In this document: positions 1 through 8,445 of the stretch, in pieces
How positions within the stretch are numbered: the first letter of the stretch is position 1
How the letters are laid out: each line of letters opens with the position of its first letter
IMG/VR virus record: IMGVR_UViG_3300025872_000040
Location: 53,823-117,822 of that record
From: a virus
Direction: 5' to 3' (one strand)
DNA: 64,000 nt
Made by a program: the position numbers and the translations under genes
Notes under the pieces: model-generated
The model's input: only the letters and a program-made list of their open reading frames with translations
Databases searched by the model: none
Told to the model about the DNA's origin: nothing

Positions 1-279
1 AAGGTGGACGTCGGTTACTTCATCGTCGCCGAGTGCTACCAGATCGTAGACCCGACCGAGTTCACCAACGTCTGGAAAGACACCTGGCTCCAGAAGTACG
101 CGGCGGCCCTCATCAAGAGGCAGTGGGGAACCAACCTGACCAAGTTCAGCGGAATGGTCTTGCCAGGTGGCGTGACCTTCAACGGCGAGAAGATCTACGA
201 CGACGCAAACGCGGCGGTAGAGAAGATAGAGGCCGAGCTTCTAGACTACTCGCTTCCAGTCTCAGACATGATAGGCTGA
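1..279 (+). CDS. 13: Neck protein gp13, C-terminal part
   Basis: The reading frame is open from the first base of the window, so this is the C-terminal end of a gene that begins outside it. The last ~90 residues carry the T4 gp13 C-terminal pattern (LQKYAAALIKRQWG, then a GGVTFNGEKIYDDA segment and a hydrophobic SDMIG end). In T4, gp13 joins gp14 to form the neck that seals the filled head and receives the tail. The identification rests on this pattern and on the following gp14-gp15-gp16-gp17 order. The start codon is not in the window; a GTG at position 4 is just an internal codon. Confidence 0.85.
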   Translation, partial: KVDVGYFIVAECYQIVDPTEFTNVWKDTWLQKYAAALIKRQWGTNLTKFSGMVLPGGVTFNGEKIYDDANAAVEKIEAELLDYSLPVSDMIG

Positions 280-285
280 TTCTAG

Positions 286-1017
286 ATGGTCACCTCGACG
301 TTCTTCAACAACTACAACAACTTTGCTGAGCAGGGTCTCATCGAGGACTTGATCGTCGAGAGCATCAAGATCTACGGAACCGACATCTACTACATGCCTA
401 GAAGGAACGTTAACGTCGACGGCGTCCTGAACGAGCCTGAGTACTACGTGCTGCAGGACTACTGCATGCTCGAGATCTACATAAAGAACACTCAGGGCTT
501 TGAGGGCGAGGGTGACTTCATGTCGAAGTTCGGTCTCGAGGTCCGCGAGGAGCTCACGGTCAGCGTCGCCAGAAGGTCGTGGCTTCAGGACCTAGGACAG
601 CAGTTCGGTTTCATAAGGCCTCGAGAGGGAGACGTCATCTACATGCCAATGACGCAGGACCTGTTCAGCGTCAGGTTCGTCGAGGACAAGTCTGTCTTCT
701 ACCAGATGGGCGCGCTGCAGATGTGGGACCTCTACCTCGAGAAGTTTGAGTACTCCAACGAGGTGTTCAACACCGGGGTGCCGGAGGTCGACAACGCCGG
801 TAACGCCTACGCGACTGACACGCTTCTCAACCTTGTCACCGAGAGCGCTCTTGACAGGATAACCACGGAGTCTGGAGACTTCATCGACCTCAACGAGGTG
901 GAGGCTTCGCTCGACCTTCTAGATCCTAACGCTCAGAACGACGAGTTCCAGACCGAGTCGAACAACATACTTGACTTCACTGAAAAAGACCCGTTCAGTG
1001 AGGGAGGAATCTACTAA
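286..1017 (+). CDS. 14: Neck protein gp14
   Basis: A 243-residue protein in the gp14 slot of the T4 neck operon, six bases after gp13. It starts with the aromatic/Asn-rich TFFNNYNNFAEQ segment usual for this family, and its length is close to T4 gp14. With gp13 it forms the head-tail neck that stabilises packaged DNA and is where collar and whisker proteins attach. Its stop overlaps the start of the next gene (TAATG), suggesting translational coupling. The function is taken from family resemblance and gene order. Confidence 0.9.
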   Translation: MVTSTFFNNYNNFAEQGLIEDLIVESIKIYGTDIYYMPRRNVNVDGVLNEPEYYVLQDYCMLEIYIKNTQGFEGEGDFMSKFGLEVREELTVSVARRSWLQDLGQQFGFIRPREGDVIYMPMTQDLFSVRFVEDKSVFYQMGALQMWDLYLEKFEYSNEVFNTGVPEVDNAGNAYATDTLLNLVTESALDRITTESGDFIDLNEVEASLDLLDPNAQNDEFQTESNNILDFTEKDPFSEGGIY

Positions 1018-1862
1018 TGCTAGGACATAACTTCTACCACGGTCTGACCAGGAAGTACGTCATCCTCTTTGGTACTCTCTTCAACGACATCTACATATAC
1101 AGGCAGGACACGCAGGGCGGCGGAAACACTCAGAAGATAAAAGTTCCGATAGCGTACGGACCTCGAGAGAAGTTCCTGGCTCGCGTCAACGAGGACCCGA
1201 CCATCAACAGGCCGGTGGCGATCAGGCTGCCTAGGATGGGGTTCGAGATCACCGGCATCAACTACGCTCCGAACAGGGCTATCTCTAGGGCCGGAAAGTT
1301 CAAGTCGAAGATACTCGCCGACGACGAGACGCAGTACTCGAACGTATTCAACCCGTCGCCTTACGACATCAACTTCCAACTGTCGATCATGGTGAAGACT
1401 AACGAGGACGGCTCGAGGATAATCGAGCAGATCCTTCCTTACTTCAGGCCGGAGTTCAGCATCACAGCAAAGCTCCTGGACGACTTCCCAGACCTTAAGC
1501 TTGACATACCGGTAGTTCTAAACTCGGTGTCTCTCGACGACACCTATGACTCCGACTTCCTGTCAAGGAGAAGTCTGACGTTCGTTCTAGACTTCACGAT
1601 GAAGGCCATGTACTTCGGTCCGGTCATACAGGAGAAGATCATCAAGGTCGCGCAGGTTCCAGTCTACACCGACGCGGCGATTCAAGCGGACATACAGGCA
1701 GACCCACCGACCCAGTACAGTCAGAAGGTCACCACTCAGCCAGGTCTGACCGCCGAGGGTCAGCCAACCACCGTGCTCGCCGACAGCATAGACCCGCTGC
1801 TGATCGACGAGGTAGATAACTATGCATACATCGTGACCACGGAGGAACCTAATGTCGCGTGA
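1017..1862 (+). CDS. 15: Tail sheath stabiliser / tail terminator gp15
   Basis: A 281-residue protein beginning GHNFYHGLTRKYVILFGTLFND, the characteristic N-terminus of T4 gp15 homologues. In T4, gp15 forms a hexameric ring at the top of the finished tail, holds sheath and tube, and makes the contact to the neck. It overlaps gp14 by one base and the small terminase gene by eleven, so gp14-17 look like one translationally coupled operon. The C-terminal ~60 residues are Gln/Thr-rich and probably variable. Confidence 0.92.
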   Translation: MLGHNFYHGLTRKYVILFGTLFNDIYIYRQDTQGGGNTQKIKVPIAYGPREKFLARVNEDPTINRPVAIRLPRMGFEITGINYAPNRAISRAGKFKSKILADDETQYSNVFNPSPYDINFQLSIMVKTNEDGSRIIEQILPYFRPEFSITAKLLDDFPDLKLDIPVVLNSVSLDDTYDSDFLSRRSLTFVLDFTMKAMYFGPVIQEKIIKVAQVPVYTDAAIQADIQADPPTQYSQKVTTQPGLTAEGQPTTVLADSIDPLLIDEVDNYAYIVTTEEPNVA

Positions 1863-2229
1863 CGTAATTGCTAACTCTCTCAACATGACTCCCATGTCCG
1901 TGGAGGATCCGATCCCGGTCGACCACGTCGAGGACGACTACGACTTCGCTAGAAAGAACCTAAGAGACGTCATCCATCGCGGAGCGTCTGCCCTAGAGGA
2001 CATCATCGACATAGCCCAGCAGAGCGAGTCACCTCGAGCCTACGAGGTCGTGTCGACACTCATCGGTCAGATAACCGACGCCAACAAGAAGCTTCTAGAG
2101 CTGGCAGCCCAGAAGAAGAAGCTTCAGGACGAGAAGCAGTCGGACGGACCATCGACCGTCAACAACAACCTGTTCGTCGGAAACTCCACCGAGCTTCTAA
2201 AGATGCTCAAGGCCAAGGCGAATGAGTGA
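1852..2229 (+). CDS. 16: Small terminase subunit gp16
   Basis: A 125-residue acidic and helical protein directly before the large terminase, as in T4. The start was chosen for the strong GGAGG upstream. The C-terminal half is Lys/Gln-rich and predicted to form coiled coil (ANKKLLELAAQKKKLQDEK), as expected for the oligomerising part of gp16. The small subunit recognises viral DNA and regulates gp17 cutting and translocation. It is shorter than T4 gp16 (164 aa) but close to the size seen in cyanophage relatives. Confidence 0.88.
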   Translation: MSRDVIANSLNMTPMSVEDPIPVDHVEDDYDFARKNLRDVIHRGASALEDIIDIAQQSESPRAYEVVSTLIGQITDANKKLLELAAQKKKLQDEKQSDGPSTVNNNLFVGNSTELLKMLKAKANE

Positions 2230-3847
2230 CATCTACCTCGGCAACAACAACCTAAAGCGCGCCGGCGTCGTAATAGACTTTAAGAGGGAGCAGATCGAGG
2301 AGTTCATAAAGTGCTCCCAGGATCCCGTCTACTTCTGCGAGAACTACGTCAAGATCGTCAGCGTCGACAAGGGTCTGATCCCGTTCGTCCCTTACGAGTA
2401 TCAGAAGACCATGTTCAAGCAGATAGTGGGCAACAGGTTCACCATCTGCAAGATGCCTCGCCAGGTCGGTAAGACCACCGGAGTCGTCGGTCTCCTCCTG
2501 TGGTACGTTCTCTTCAACGAGAACTACAGCATCGCAGTCCTGGCCAACAAGGAGAAGCAGTCCAGGGAGATCTTAGGTCGCGTCCAGCTGGCCTACGAGT
2601 GGCTTCCTAAGTGGCTGCAGCAGGGCATCGTCGAGTGGAACAAGAGCAACATAGTCCTCGAGAACGGCTCGAAGATAATGGCCTCGTCCACCTCCTCGAG
2701 CGCCATCCGTGGACAGTCCTACAACATGGTGTACCTCGACGAGTTCGCGTTCGTACCCAGGAACATCCAGGACCAGTTCTTCGCCTCGACCTTCCCGACC
2801 ATCTCGTCCGGTCAGACCAGTAAGGTGGTGATCACCTCTACCCCCAATGGCATGGACTTGTTCCACAAGCTCTGGGTAGACTCGGAGCACGACAGGAACA
2901 CCTACGTCAGGGTAGACGTCCACTGGTCAGACGTCCCAGGTCGCGACGAGGCCTGGCGAGACGAGATGATCAGGAACACCAGCGAGCAGCAGTTCAAGCA
3001 GGAGTTCGAGTGCGAGTTCCTCGGATCGACCAACACCCTCATCTCAGGATCTTATCTCTCTAAGATGGTTTTCTACCCTCCGATCGAGTCGAAGAACGGG
3101 CTAGACATATACGAGAGGGCTAAGAAGGACCACACCTACGTCTGCGCCGCCGACACCAGTCGAGGGGTGGGACTGGACTACTCGGCCTTCGTCATAGTCG
3201 ACGTCACCGAGTTCCCGTACAAGATGGTGGCCAAGTTCAGGGACAACATGATGGAGCCGGTACTGTTTCCGACCCTCATCATAAATACGTGTCGGCACTA
3301 CAACGACGCCTACGTCTTGGTGGAGGTCAACGACAACGGCCAGCAGATCGTCGACATGCTCTACATGGAGTTCGAGTACGAGAACGTTGTCATGACCCAG
3401 CCTAACCCAAAGGTGGGCGTAAGGGCCAACTCGGAGGGTGGAAGAAAGACCCGCTTAGGAGTAAAGACCACGGCCACGGTCAAGAAAGTCGGCTGCTCTA
3501 ACTTCAAGTCCCTGGTCGAGAACAACAAGCTGTTCATACCGGACTACGACACCATACAGGAGCTGGCCTCCTTCATAGCCGTAAACTCCTCCTTCCAGGC
3601 CGAAGAGGGGAAACATGACGACTTGGTCATGTGTCTGGTCCTGTTCTCGTGGCTGGCTAACCAGCAGTACTTCAGGGACCTGACTAGCCTAGACTACAGG
3701 AAGCACATAGCGCTAGACAATGAGAGATTTATAGAGGAACAATTGACACCGTTTGGAATGATCGAGGACGGCCGGGACGAGTACCAGGATGACAACGGGT
3801 ACAGAATCATTGACTCCAATAGCTTTGATAGGGATCTCCTCCTATAA
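2222..3847 (+). CDS. 17: Large terminase subunit gp17
   Basis: A 541-residue packaging motor ATPase/nuclease. The N-terminal ATPase domain shows Walker A at residues 78-86 (MPRQVGKTT) and Walker B with the catalytic Asp-Glu at 163-164 (MVYLDEFAF). The C-terminal half carries the RNase-H-like nuclease acidic residues (AADTSRG, VEVNDNG and a late HDDLVM). It pumps DNA into the prohead and cuts the concatemer. T4 gp17 is 610 aa; this copy resembles the shorter cyanophage forms. It overlaps gp16 by 8 bases. Confidence 0.97.
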   Translation: MSDIYLGNNNLKRAGVVIDFKREQIEEFIKCSQDPVYFCENYVKIVSVDKGLIPFVPYEYQKTMFKQIVGNRFTICKMPRQVGKTTGVVGLLLWYVLFNENYSIAVLANKEKQSREILGRVQLAYEWLPKWLQQGIVEWNKSNIVLENGSKIMASSTSSSAIRGQSYNMVYLDEFAFVPRNIQDQFFASTFPTISSGQTSKVVITSTPNGMDLFHKLWVDSEHDRNTYVRVDVHWSDVPGRDEAWRDEMIRNTSEQQFKQEFECEFLGSTNTLISGSYLSKMVFYPPIESKNGLDIYERAKKDHTYVCAADTSRGVGLDYSAFVIVDVTEFPYKMVAKFRDNMMEPVLFPTLIINTCRHYNDAYVLVEVNDNGQQIVDMLYMEFEYENVVMTQPNPKVGVRANSEGGRKTRLGVKTTATVKKVGCSNFKSLVENNKLFIPDYDTIQELASFIAVNSSFQAEEGKHDDLVMCLVLFSWLANQQYFRDLTSLDYRKHIALDNERFIEEQLTPFGMIEDGRDEYQDDNGYRIIDSNSFDRDLLL

Positions 3848-3858
3848 TTCTACCAATT

Positions 3859-3866
3859 GATAAATA
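3859..3866 (+). promoter_or_regulatory. Late promoter before gp18
   Basis: GATAAATA, one base from the T4 late consensus TATAAATA, about 50 bases before the gp18 start. It would be read by host polymerase carrying gp55. An AAAGGAG ribosome site lies just before the ATG at 3917. Confidence 0.65.
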
Positions 3867-3916
3867 AACGAGTAAGAAAAGAATTGAAAACGTTCTTATC
3901 ATAAAAGGAGATCACA

Positions 3917-6016
3917 ATGCCATTTCAGGTTTCACCGGGCGTAAATGTCTCTGAGATTGACCTTACTACGATCGTCCCTGCAGTATCCACCACAGAGGGT
4001 GGTATCGCGGGTGTCTTTCGCTGGGGTCCAATCGAAGACCGCCAACTAATAAGCAACGAGGATGAGCTCGTCCGCTCGTACGGCAAGCCGGACGACAACA
4101 ACTACGAGACCTTCTTCACTGCAGCATCGTTCCTAGCCTACGGTAACAAGCTGTACGTCTCTCGCGCCGCGGCGTCCAACGCCTACAACGCTAGGGCAAA
4201 CACCGCTGGTACCGCTACCTCTGTCCAGATCAAGAACAAGGTAGCCTTCGAGACGTTCACCCCGGACGCCAACGTCACTTTCTACGCTAAGTACGCAGGC
4301 GCCCTCGGTAACTCTCTCAAGGTCTCGGTCATCGACAGTGAGGCAGCATACCACAGCCTCATCTTTGGAGACACGACTTCTACGGTATCAGTAGTTGGCG
4401 ACTCTACTGCCGCCGGCGACGGTACGGTTCCAGTAGCAAACGGCATCTTTGCAGACGCCAACAGCATCTTGCAGGTTACTGGTACGGTCGGAAGCGCGAA
4501 CCTAACCGTCGTCATCAGTAGCACAAGCAGCACTACTGCTAACACGGACTACCAGACCCTTCTGACCAAGCTTACCGTAGGTGACTACATCCGCGTCGGT
4601 GACTCGACTGTCGGCTATCAGGACATGAAGATCAAGGCTCTGAACACGGTTCCGGCTTCAAACACTGCTACCGCTATCACAGCGATCATCAACTGTGAGA
4701 ACATATTCGGTCTGTCCGGCAACGTCACGATGAACGACAAGTTCATTCGCTACTGGGAGTTCTACAACACCGTCGACGCCCCTCCAGGACAGTCGGCTTA
4801 CATACAGAACAACACTACCAGCACCGTCAAGGACGAGATGCACATCGTTGTCGTCGATGCTGACGGCAAGTGGACAGGTATCAAGGGCACTATCCTTGAG
4901 GCTTGGGAAGGTCTCTCTCGCGCTACCGACGCTAAGTCGGAGCAGGGTGGAACCCTTTACTATAAAGAAGTTCTCAAGAACGGTTCAAGATACCTCTACG
5001 CTGGATCTAACAGGTCTGGGTCGGCTACAGGCACTGCTGCCGCTCTTACGGCTTCAACAAACACCAAGCCTCTCTCGGCAGTCATGTCTGACGGCACCGA
5101 CGGTGTGTCTGAGACTGCGATCTCGGTGTCTGCTCTCGCCAATGCCTACGACCAGTTCAAGTCAGCTGAGGACGTCGACATCAGTCTAGTTCTGGCTGGT
5201 AAGGCGATCGGAGGCACCAACGGAGAACAGGTAGCCAACTACCTCATCGACAACATCGCTGAGTTCCGCAGGGACTGCGTGGTGTTCGTATCTCCTGACG
5301 TTAACGACGTGGTCAACAACGTCGGTGAGGAAGTCGAGGCTCTCGTTGCTTTCCGCGACGGACTTCGCTCGACCTCATACGCGGTCATGGACAGCGGCTA
5401 CAAGTACATGTACGACCGCTACAACGACAAGTATCGCTACGTACCTCTGAACGGCGACACCGCCGGTCTCTGCGTTCGTACCGACGACCTCCGCGACCCT
5501 TGGTTCTCACCGGCCGGCTTCAACCGCGGTCAGATCAAGAACGTGGTTCGTCTGGCCTACAATCCAGACAAGGCCGACCGCGACGTCCTCTACAAGAAGG
5601 GCATCAACCCGGTCGTCACCTTCCCTGGTCAGGGCACCATTCTCTACGGAGACAAGACTCTCCTGGCCAAGCCGTCGGCTTTCGACAGGATCAACGTCCG
5701 CCGTCTCTTCATCGTTCTTGAGAAGTCGATCGCGACCTCTGCTAAGTTCACCCTGTTCGAGTTCAACGACGAGTTCACCAGGGCGACCTTCAAGAACCTG
5801 GTTGAGCCGTTCCTTCGCGACGTGCAGGGAAGGCGCGGTATCTATGACTTCAAGGTGGTCTGCGACACGACCAACAACACCCCTGAGGTCATCGACCGCA
5901 ACGAGTTCATTGGCGACATCTATATCAAGCCTGCTCGCTCCATCAACTTCATTCAGCTCAACTTTGTGGCTGTGAGGACGGGCGTGCAGTTTGAAGAAGT
6001 CGTCGGCAGGTTCTAA
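3917..6016 (+). CDS. 18: Contractile tail sheath gp18
   Basis: A 699-residue sheath protein with the usual N-terminus (SPGVNVSEIDLTT...) and a C-terminal domain with the conserved sheath core (RGIYDFKVVCD...NTPEVID, then an IKPARSINFIQLNF strand). Many copies wrap the tail tube and contract at infection. The middle (about residues 70-300) is Thr/Ala/Val-rich and corresponds to the variable surface domains of T4 gp18 (659 aa). Strong AAAGGAG ribosome site; own late promoter; tail tube gene 12 bases downstream. Confidence 0.97.
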   Translation: MPFQVSPGVNVSEIDLTTIVPAVSTTEGGIAGVFRWGPIEDRQLISNEDELVRSYGKPDDNNYETFFTAASFLAYGNKLYVSRAAASNAYNARANTAGTATSVQIKNKVAFETFTPDANVTFYAKYAGALGNSLKVSVIDSEAAYHSLIFGDTTSTVSVVGDSTAAGDGTVPVANGIFADANSILQVTGTVGSANLTVVISSTSSTTANTDYQTLLTKLTVGDYIRVGDSTVGYQDMKIKALNTVPASNTATAITAIINCENIFGLSGNVTMNDKFIRYWEFYNTVDAPPGQSAYIQNNTTSTVKDEMHIVVVDADGKWTGIKGTILEAWEGLSRATDAKSEQGGTLYYKEVLKNGSRYLYAGSNRSGSATGTAAALTASTNTKPLSAVMSDGTDGVSETAISVSALANAYDQFKSAEDVDISLVLAGKAIGGTNGEQVANYLIDNIAEFRRDCVVFVSPDVNDVVNNVGEEVEALVAFRDGLRSTSYAVMDSGYKYMYDRYNDKYRYVPLNGDTAGLCVRTDDLRDPWFSPAGFNRGQIKNVVRLAYNPDKADRDVLYKKGINPVVTFPGQGTILYGDKTLLAKPSAFDRINVRRLFIVLEKSIATSAKFTLFEFNDEFTRATFKNLVEPFLRDVQGRRGIYDFKVVCDTTNNTPEVIDRNEFIGDIYIKPARSINFIQLNFVAVRTGVQFEEVVGRF

Positions 6017-6028
6017 TAGGAGGGAATA

Positions 6029-6580
6029 ATGGCTTTCAGCATTAACGACATCAGAAGCCAGCTTACCTTCGGTGGTGCTCGCCCCAACCTGTTTCAGGTG
6101 GCGATCACTAACCCGATCAACCCGGCAGCTGACCTCAAGGTACCGTTCATGGCAAAGGCGACTACCCTGCCTGAGTCAAACATCGGTCTCATCGAGGTAC
6201 CTTACTTCGGCCGCAAGATCAAGCTGGCAGGCGACAGAACGTTCGCCGAGTGGACTACCACTATCATCAACGACGAGGACTTCCTGATCAGGAACGCCCT
6301 CGAGCAGTGGATCAACACCATACAGTCGCCGGAGTCCAACCTCCGCGAGCTGGCTAACCCGTCGCCTCTTCTGTACAAGTCTCAGGCGACTGTTACTCAG
6401 TTCGGAAAGACCGGCGACGTGCTTCGCATCTACCAGTTCAACGGGATCTACCCTCAGACTCTCGCGCCGATCGATCTCTCTTGGGAGTCGGTCGACACGA
6501 TCGAGGAGTTCCAGGTGACCTGGCAGTACGACAGCTTCGAGGTCATCGGTGGAATCACCGGGATCCCTGGTCCAGTATAA
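6029..6580 (+). CDS. 19: Tail tube protein gp19
   Basis: A 183-residue tail tube subunit starting with the family pattern FSINDIRSQLTFGGARPNLF. Hexamers stack inside the sheath to make the DNA channel. Length and position directly after gp18 match T4 gp19 (163 aa). TAGGAGG lies before the start. It is followed by an 11-bp stem-loop before the portal gene. Confidence 0.95.
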   Translation: MAFSINDIRSQLTFGGARPNLFQVAITNPINPAADLKVPFMAKATTLPESNIGLIEVPYFGRKIKLAGDRTFAEWTTTIINDEDFLIRNALEQWINTIQSPESNLRELANPSPLLYKSQATVTQFGKTGDVLRIYQFNGIYPQTLAPIDLSWESVDTIEEFQVTWQYDSFEVIGGITGIPGPV

Positions 6581-6594
6581 TAAGTGACTCAATG

Positions 6595-6622
6595 GAGGGG
6601 CTATAAATGTATATAGCCCCTC
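6595..6622 (+). other. Stem-loop with a late-promoter-like box between gp19 and gp20
   Basis: Perfect 11-bp inverted repeat: arms at 6595-6605 and 6612-6622 (GAGGGGCTATA / TATAGCCCCTC) with a 6-base loop. TATAAATG at 6602-6609, close to the T4 late box, lies across the left arm and loop, 34 bases before the gp20 ATG. The hairpin may attenuate gp18-19 readthrough or protect mRNA ends; no T-run follows, so it is not a clear terminator. Confidence 0.6.
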
Positions 6623-6642
6623 TATACTATTAGGAAATCATC

Positions 6643-8157
6643 ATGGATCTGTTCGGCTTTAAGATTGTTAAGAAGAGCGACGAGGAGAAGCAACCTCTGT
6701 CGTTCGCACCGCCCGTCGAGGACGACGGCGCGGTAGTCGTCGCTGCCGGTGGCTACTACGGTACGTACGTAGACCTCGAAGGTACGACGAAGAATGAGAA
6801 CGACCTGATCACCCGCTACCGCGAGATGTCGCTTCAGCCGGAGTGTGAGAGCGCGATCGACGACATCGTCAACGACGCCATCATAACTGACGAGGACGAG
6901 ATAGTCACGATCAACCTAGACACCGTCGAGGTCCCTGAGAACATCAAGGAGATCATCAAAGACGAGTTTGACGAGATCAAGAAACTTCTCAACTTTGACA
7001 GCACTGCGTACGAGTTGTTCAAGCGTTGGTACATCGACGGTCGGTTGAACTATCACATACTGATAGATCCTGACAACCCGATGGACGGAATCAAGGAGCT
7101 CAGGTACCTTGACCCAAGAAAGATTAAGAAGATCAGACAGGTAGAGGCGAAGCGCAAGGGCGCGGCCACTATGAAGAAGGTCAAGGAAGAGTTCTACATC
7201 TACAACGACAGGGGCTTTGGCAAGGGTTCCGTGGCTCTTACTCAAGGTGACCACAGCAGCACTCAGGGTCTCAGGATCGCCAGAGACTCGATACTAAGCG
7301 TTACTTCGGGCCTCACAGACCAGAACAACATGGTCGTACTGTCGTACCTACATAAGGCGATCAAGCCGCTCAACCAGCTCAGGACCCTAGAGGACGCGAC
7401 GGTCATCTACAGGATGTCTCGAGCTCCGGAGCGCAGGATATTCTACATCGACGTCGGTAACCTTCCTAAGATGAAGGCCGAGCAGTATCTTCGTGACATG
7501 ATGGTCAAGCACAAGAACCGACTGATCTACGACGCCAGCACCGGTGAGATCAGGGACGATCGTAAGTTCATGACCATGATGGAGGACTACTGGCTCCCTC
7601 GTCGCGACGGCAACAGGGGAACCGAGATCCAGACTCTTCCAGGCGGGCAGAACCTAGGTGAGCTCGAGGACGTTAAGTACTTCAGAAAGAAGCTTTACAA
7701 CGCCCTCAACGTTCCAGTTAGTCGTCTTGAGACTGAGACTGGGTTCAACATGGGTAGGACCAGCGAGATCTCTCGAGACGAGGTGAAGTTCACCAAGTTC
7801 ATCTCTAGGCTGAGAAAGAGGTTCTCGATCCTGTTCCTTAAGGCTCTCGAAAAGCAGCTAATCCTTAAGAACGTGATCACTCCAGAGGACTGGCCGGATC
7901 TGCAGTACAAGATCGGCTTTGACTTCGCTAACGACAACTTCTTCGGCGAGCTCAAAGACAACGACATCCTCAAGGAGAGAATCGCGATCGCCGATGGGAT
8001 ACAGACCTACATCGGAAAGTACTTCTCGAACGAGTGGGTCAGGAAGAACGTGTTCAAGCAGACTGACGAGGACATCAAGAACGAGGACGCTCTGATAAAG
8101 CAAGAAACTCCCGAGATGACCCCTCTGCCTCCAGGCACGCCGCCTCAGACAGAGTAA
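6643..8157 (+). CDS. 20: Portal vertex protein gp20
   Basis: A 504-residue portal protein in the T4 gp20 position. It shows the recognisable family blocks (ITRYREMSLQPECESAIDDIV near residue 55; LPGGQNLGELEDVKYFRKKLYNALNVP around 335-360). Dodecamers form the ring at the head vertex used for head initiation, DNA entry and neck attachment. T4 gp20 is 524 aa. The C-terminus is Pro/Thr-rich. Start at the first ATG after the stem-loop, with a weak AGGA-type ribosome site. Confidence 0.96.
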   Translation: MDLFGFKIVKKSDEEKQPLSFAPPVEDDGAVVVAAGGYYGTYVDLEGTTKNENDLITRYREMSLQPECESAIDDIVNDAIITDEDEIVTINLDTVEVPENIKEIIKDEFDEIKKLLNFDSTAYELFKRWYIDGRLNYHILIDPDNPMDGIKELRYLDPRKIKKIRQVEAKRKGAATMKKVKEEFYIYNDRGFGKGSVALTQGDHSSTQGLRIARDSILSVTSGLTDQNNMVVLSYLHKAIKPLNQLRTLEDATVIYRMSRAPERRIFYIDVGNLPKMKAEQYLRDMMVKHKNRLIYDASTGEIRDDRKFMTMMEDYWLPRRDGNRGTEIQTLPGGQNLGELEDVKYFRKKLYNALNVPVSRLETETGFNMGRTSEISRDEVKFTKFISRLRKRFSILFLKALEKQLILKNVITPEDWPDLQYKIGFDFANDNFFGELKDNDILKERIAIADGIQTYIGKYFSNEWVRKNVFKQTDEDIKNEDALIKQETPEMTPLPPGTPPQTE

Positions 8158-8166
8158 CGAGCTTTT

Positions 8167-8174
8167 GATAAATA
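8167..8174 (+). promoter_or_regulatory. Late promoter before the core genes
   Basis: GATAAATA about 23 bases before the small acidic core-like gene, followed by AGGAGA as ribosome site. Same one-base departure from the T4 late consensus as the box before gp18. Confidence 0.6.
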
Positions 8175-8196
8175 AAGAAGACAGGAGATAGTTATC

Positions 8197-8445
8197 ATGG
8201 ACAATGAAGTAACTGCGGCAGACGTAGTCAATGGAATCATGAGTGGAAACTCGATGGATGCCAAGAGCGCCTTCGACTCGCTGGTAACGGCTAGAGTCGG
8301 AGAGTTGATAAACATGGCAAGACCGGACGTAGCGGCGTCGCTGTTCTCAGACGACGAGGTTCGGGTCGAGGAAGACATCAACACGAATCTAGATAGCGAA
8401 GAAGGATCAGTAGATGGCGATCAAGTTCAATCAGTTCCAGAGTAA
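8197..8445 (+). CDS. Small acidic prohead-core-like protein
   Basis: An 82-residue, strongly acidic protein between portal and prohead protease genes, where T4 has the small core proteins gp67 and gp68. I see no clear sequence match, only location, size and charge. The second half is Asp/Glu-rich, typical of internal head proteins. It overlaps the next gene by 32 bases. Treat as a prohead core candidate; it could also be a capsid accessory of unknown role. Confidence 0.6.
   Translation: MDNEVTAADVVNGIMSGNSMDAKSAFDSLVTARVGELINMARPDVAASLFSDDEVRVEEDINTNLDSEEGSVDGDQVQSVPE

Noticed and set aside
1020-1379. 119-aa minus-strand ORF opposite gp15
   Set aside because: Shadow of a strongly coding frame; Arg/Val-rich composition comes from reversed codons. 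Many similar antisense ORFs over structural and replication genes were dropped for the same reason.
4848-5189. 113-aa plus-strand ORF inside gp18
   Set aside because: Ser/Leu-rich alternative frame of the sheath gene with no ribosome site.
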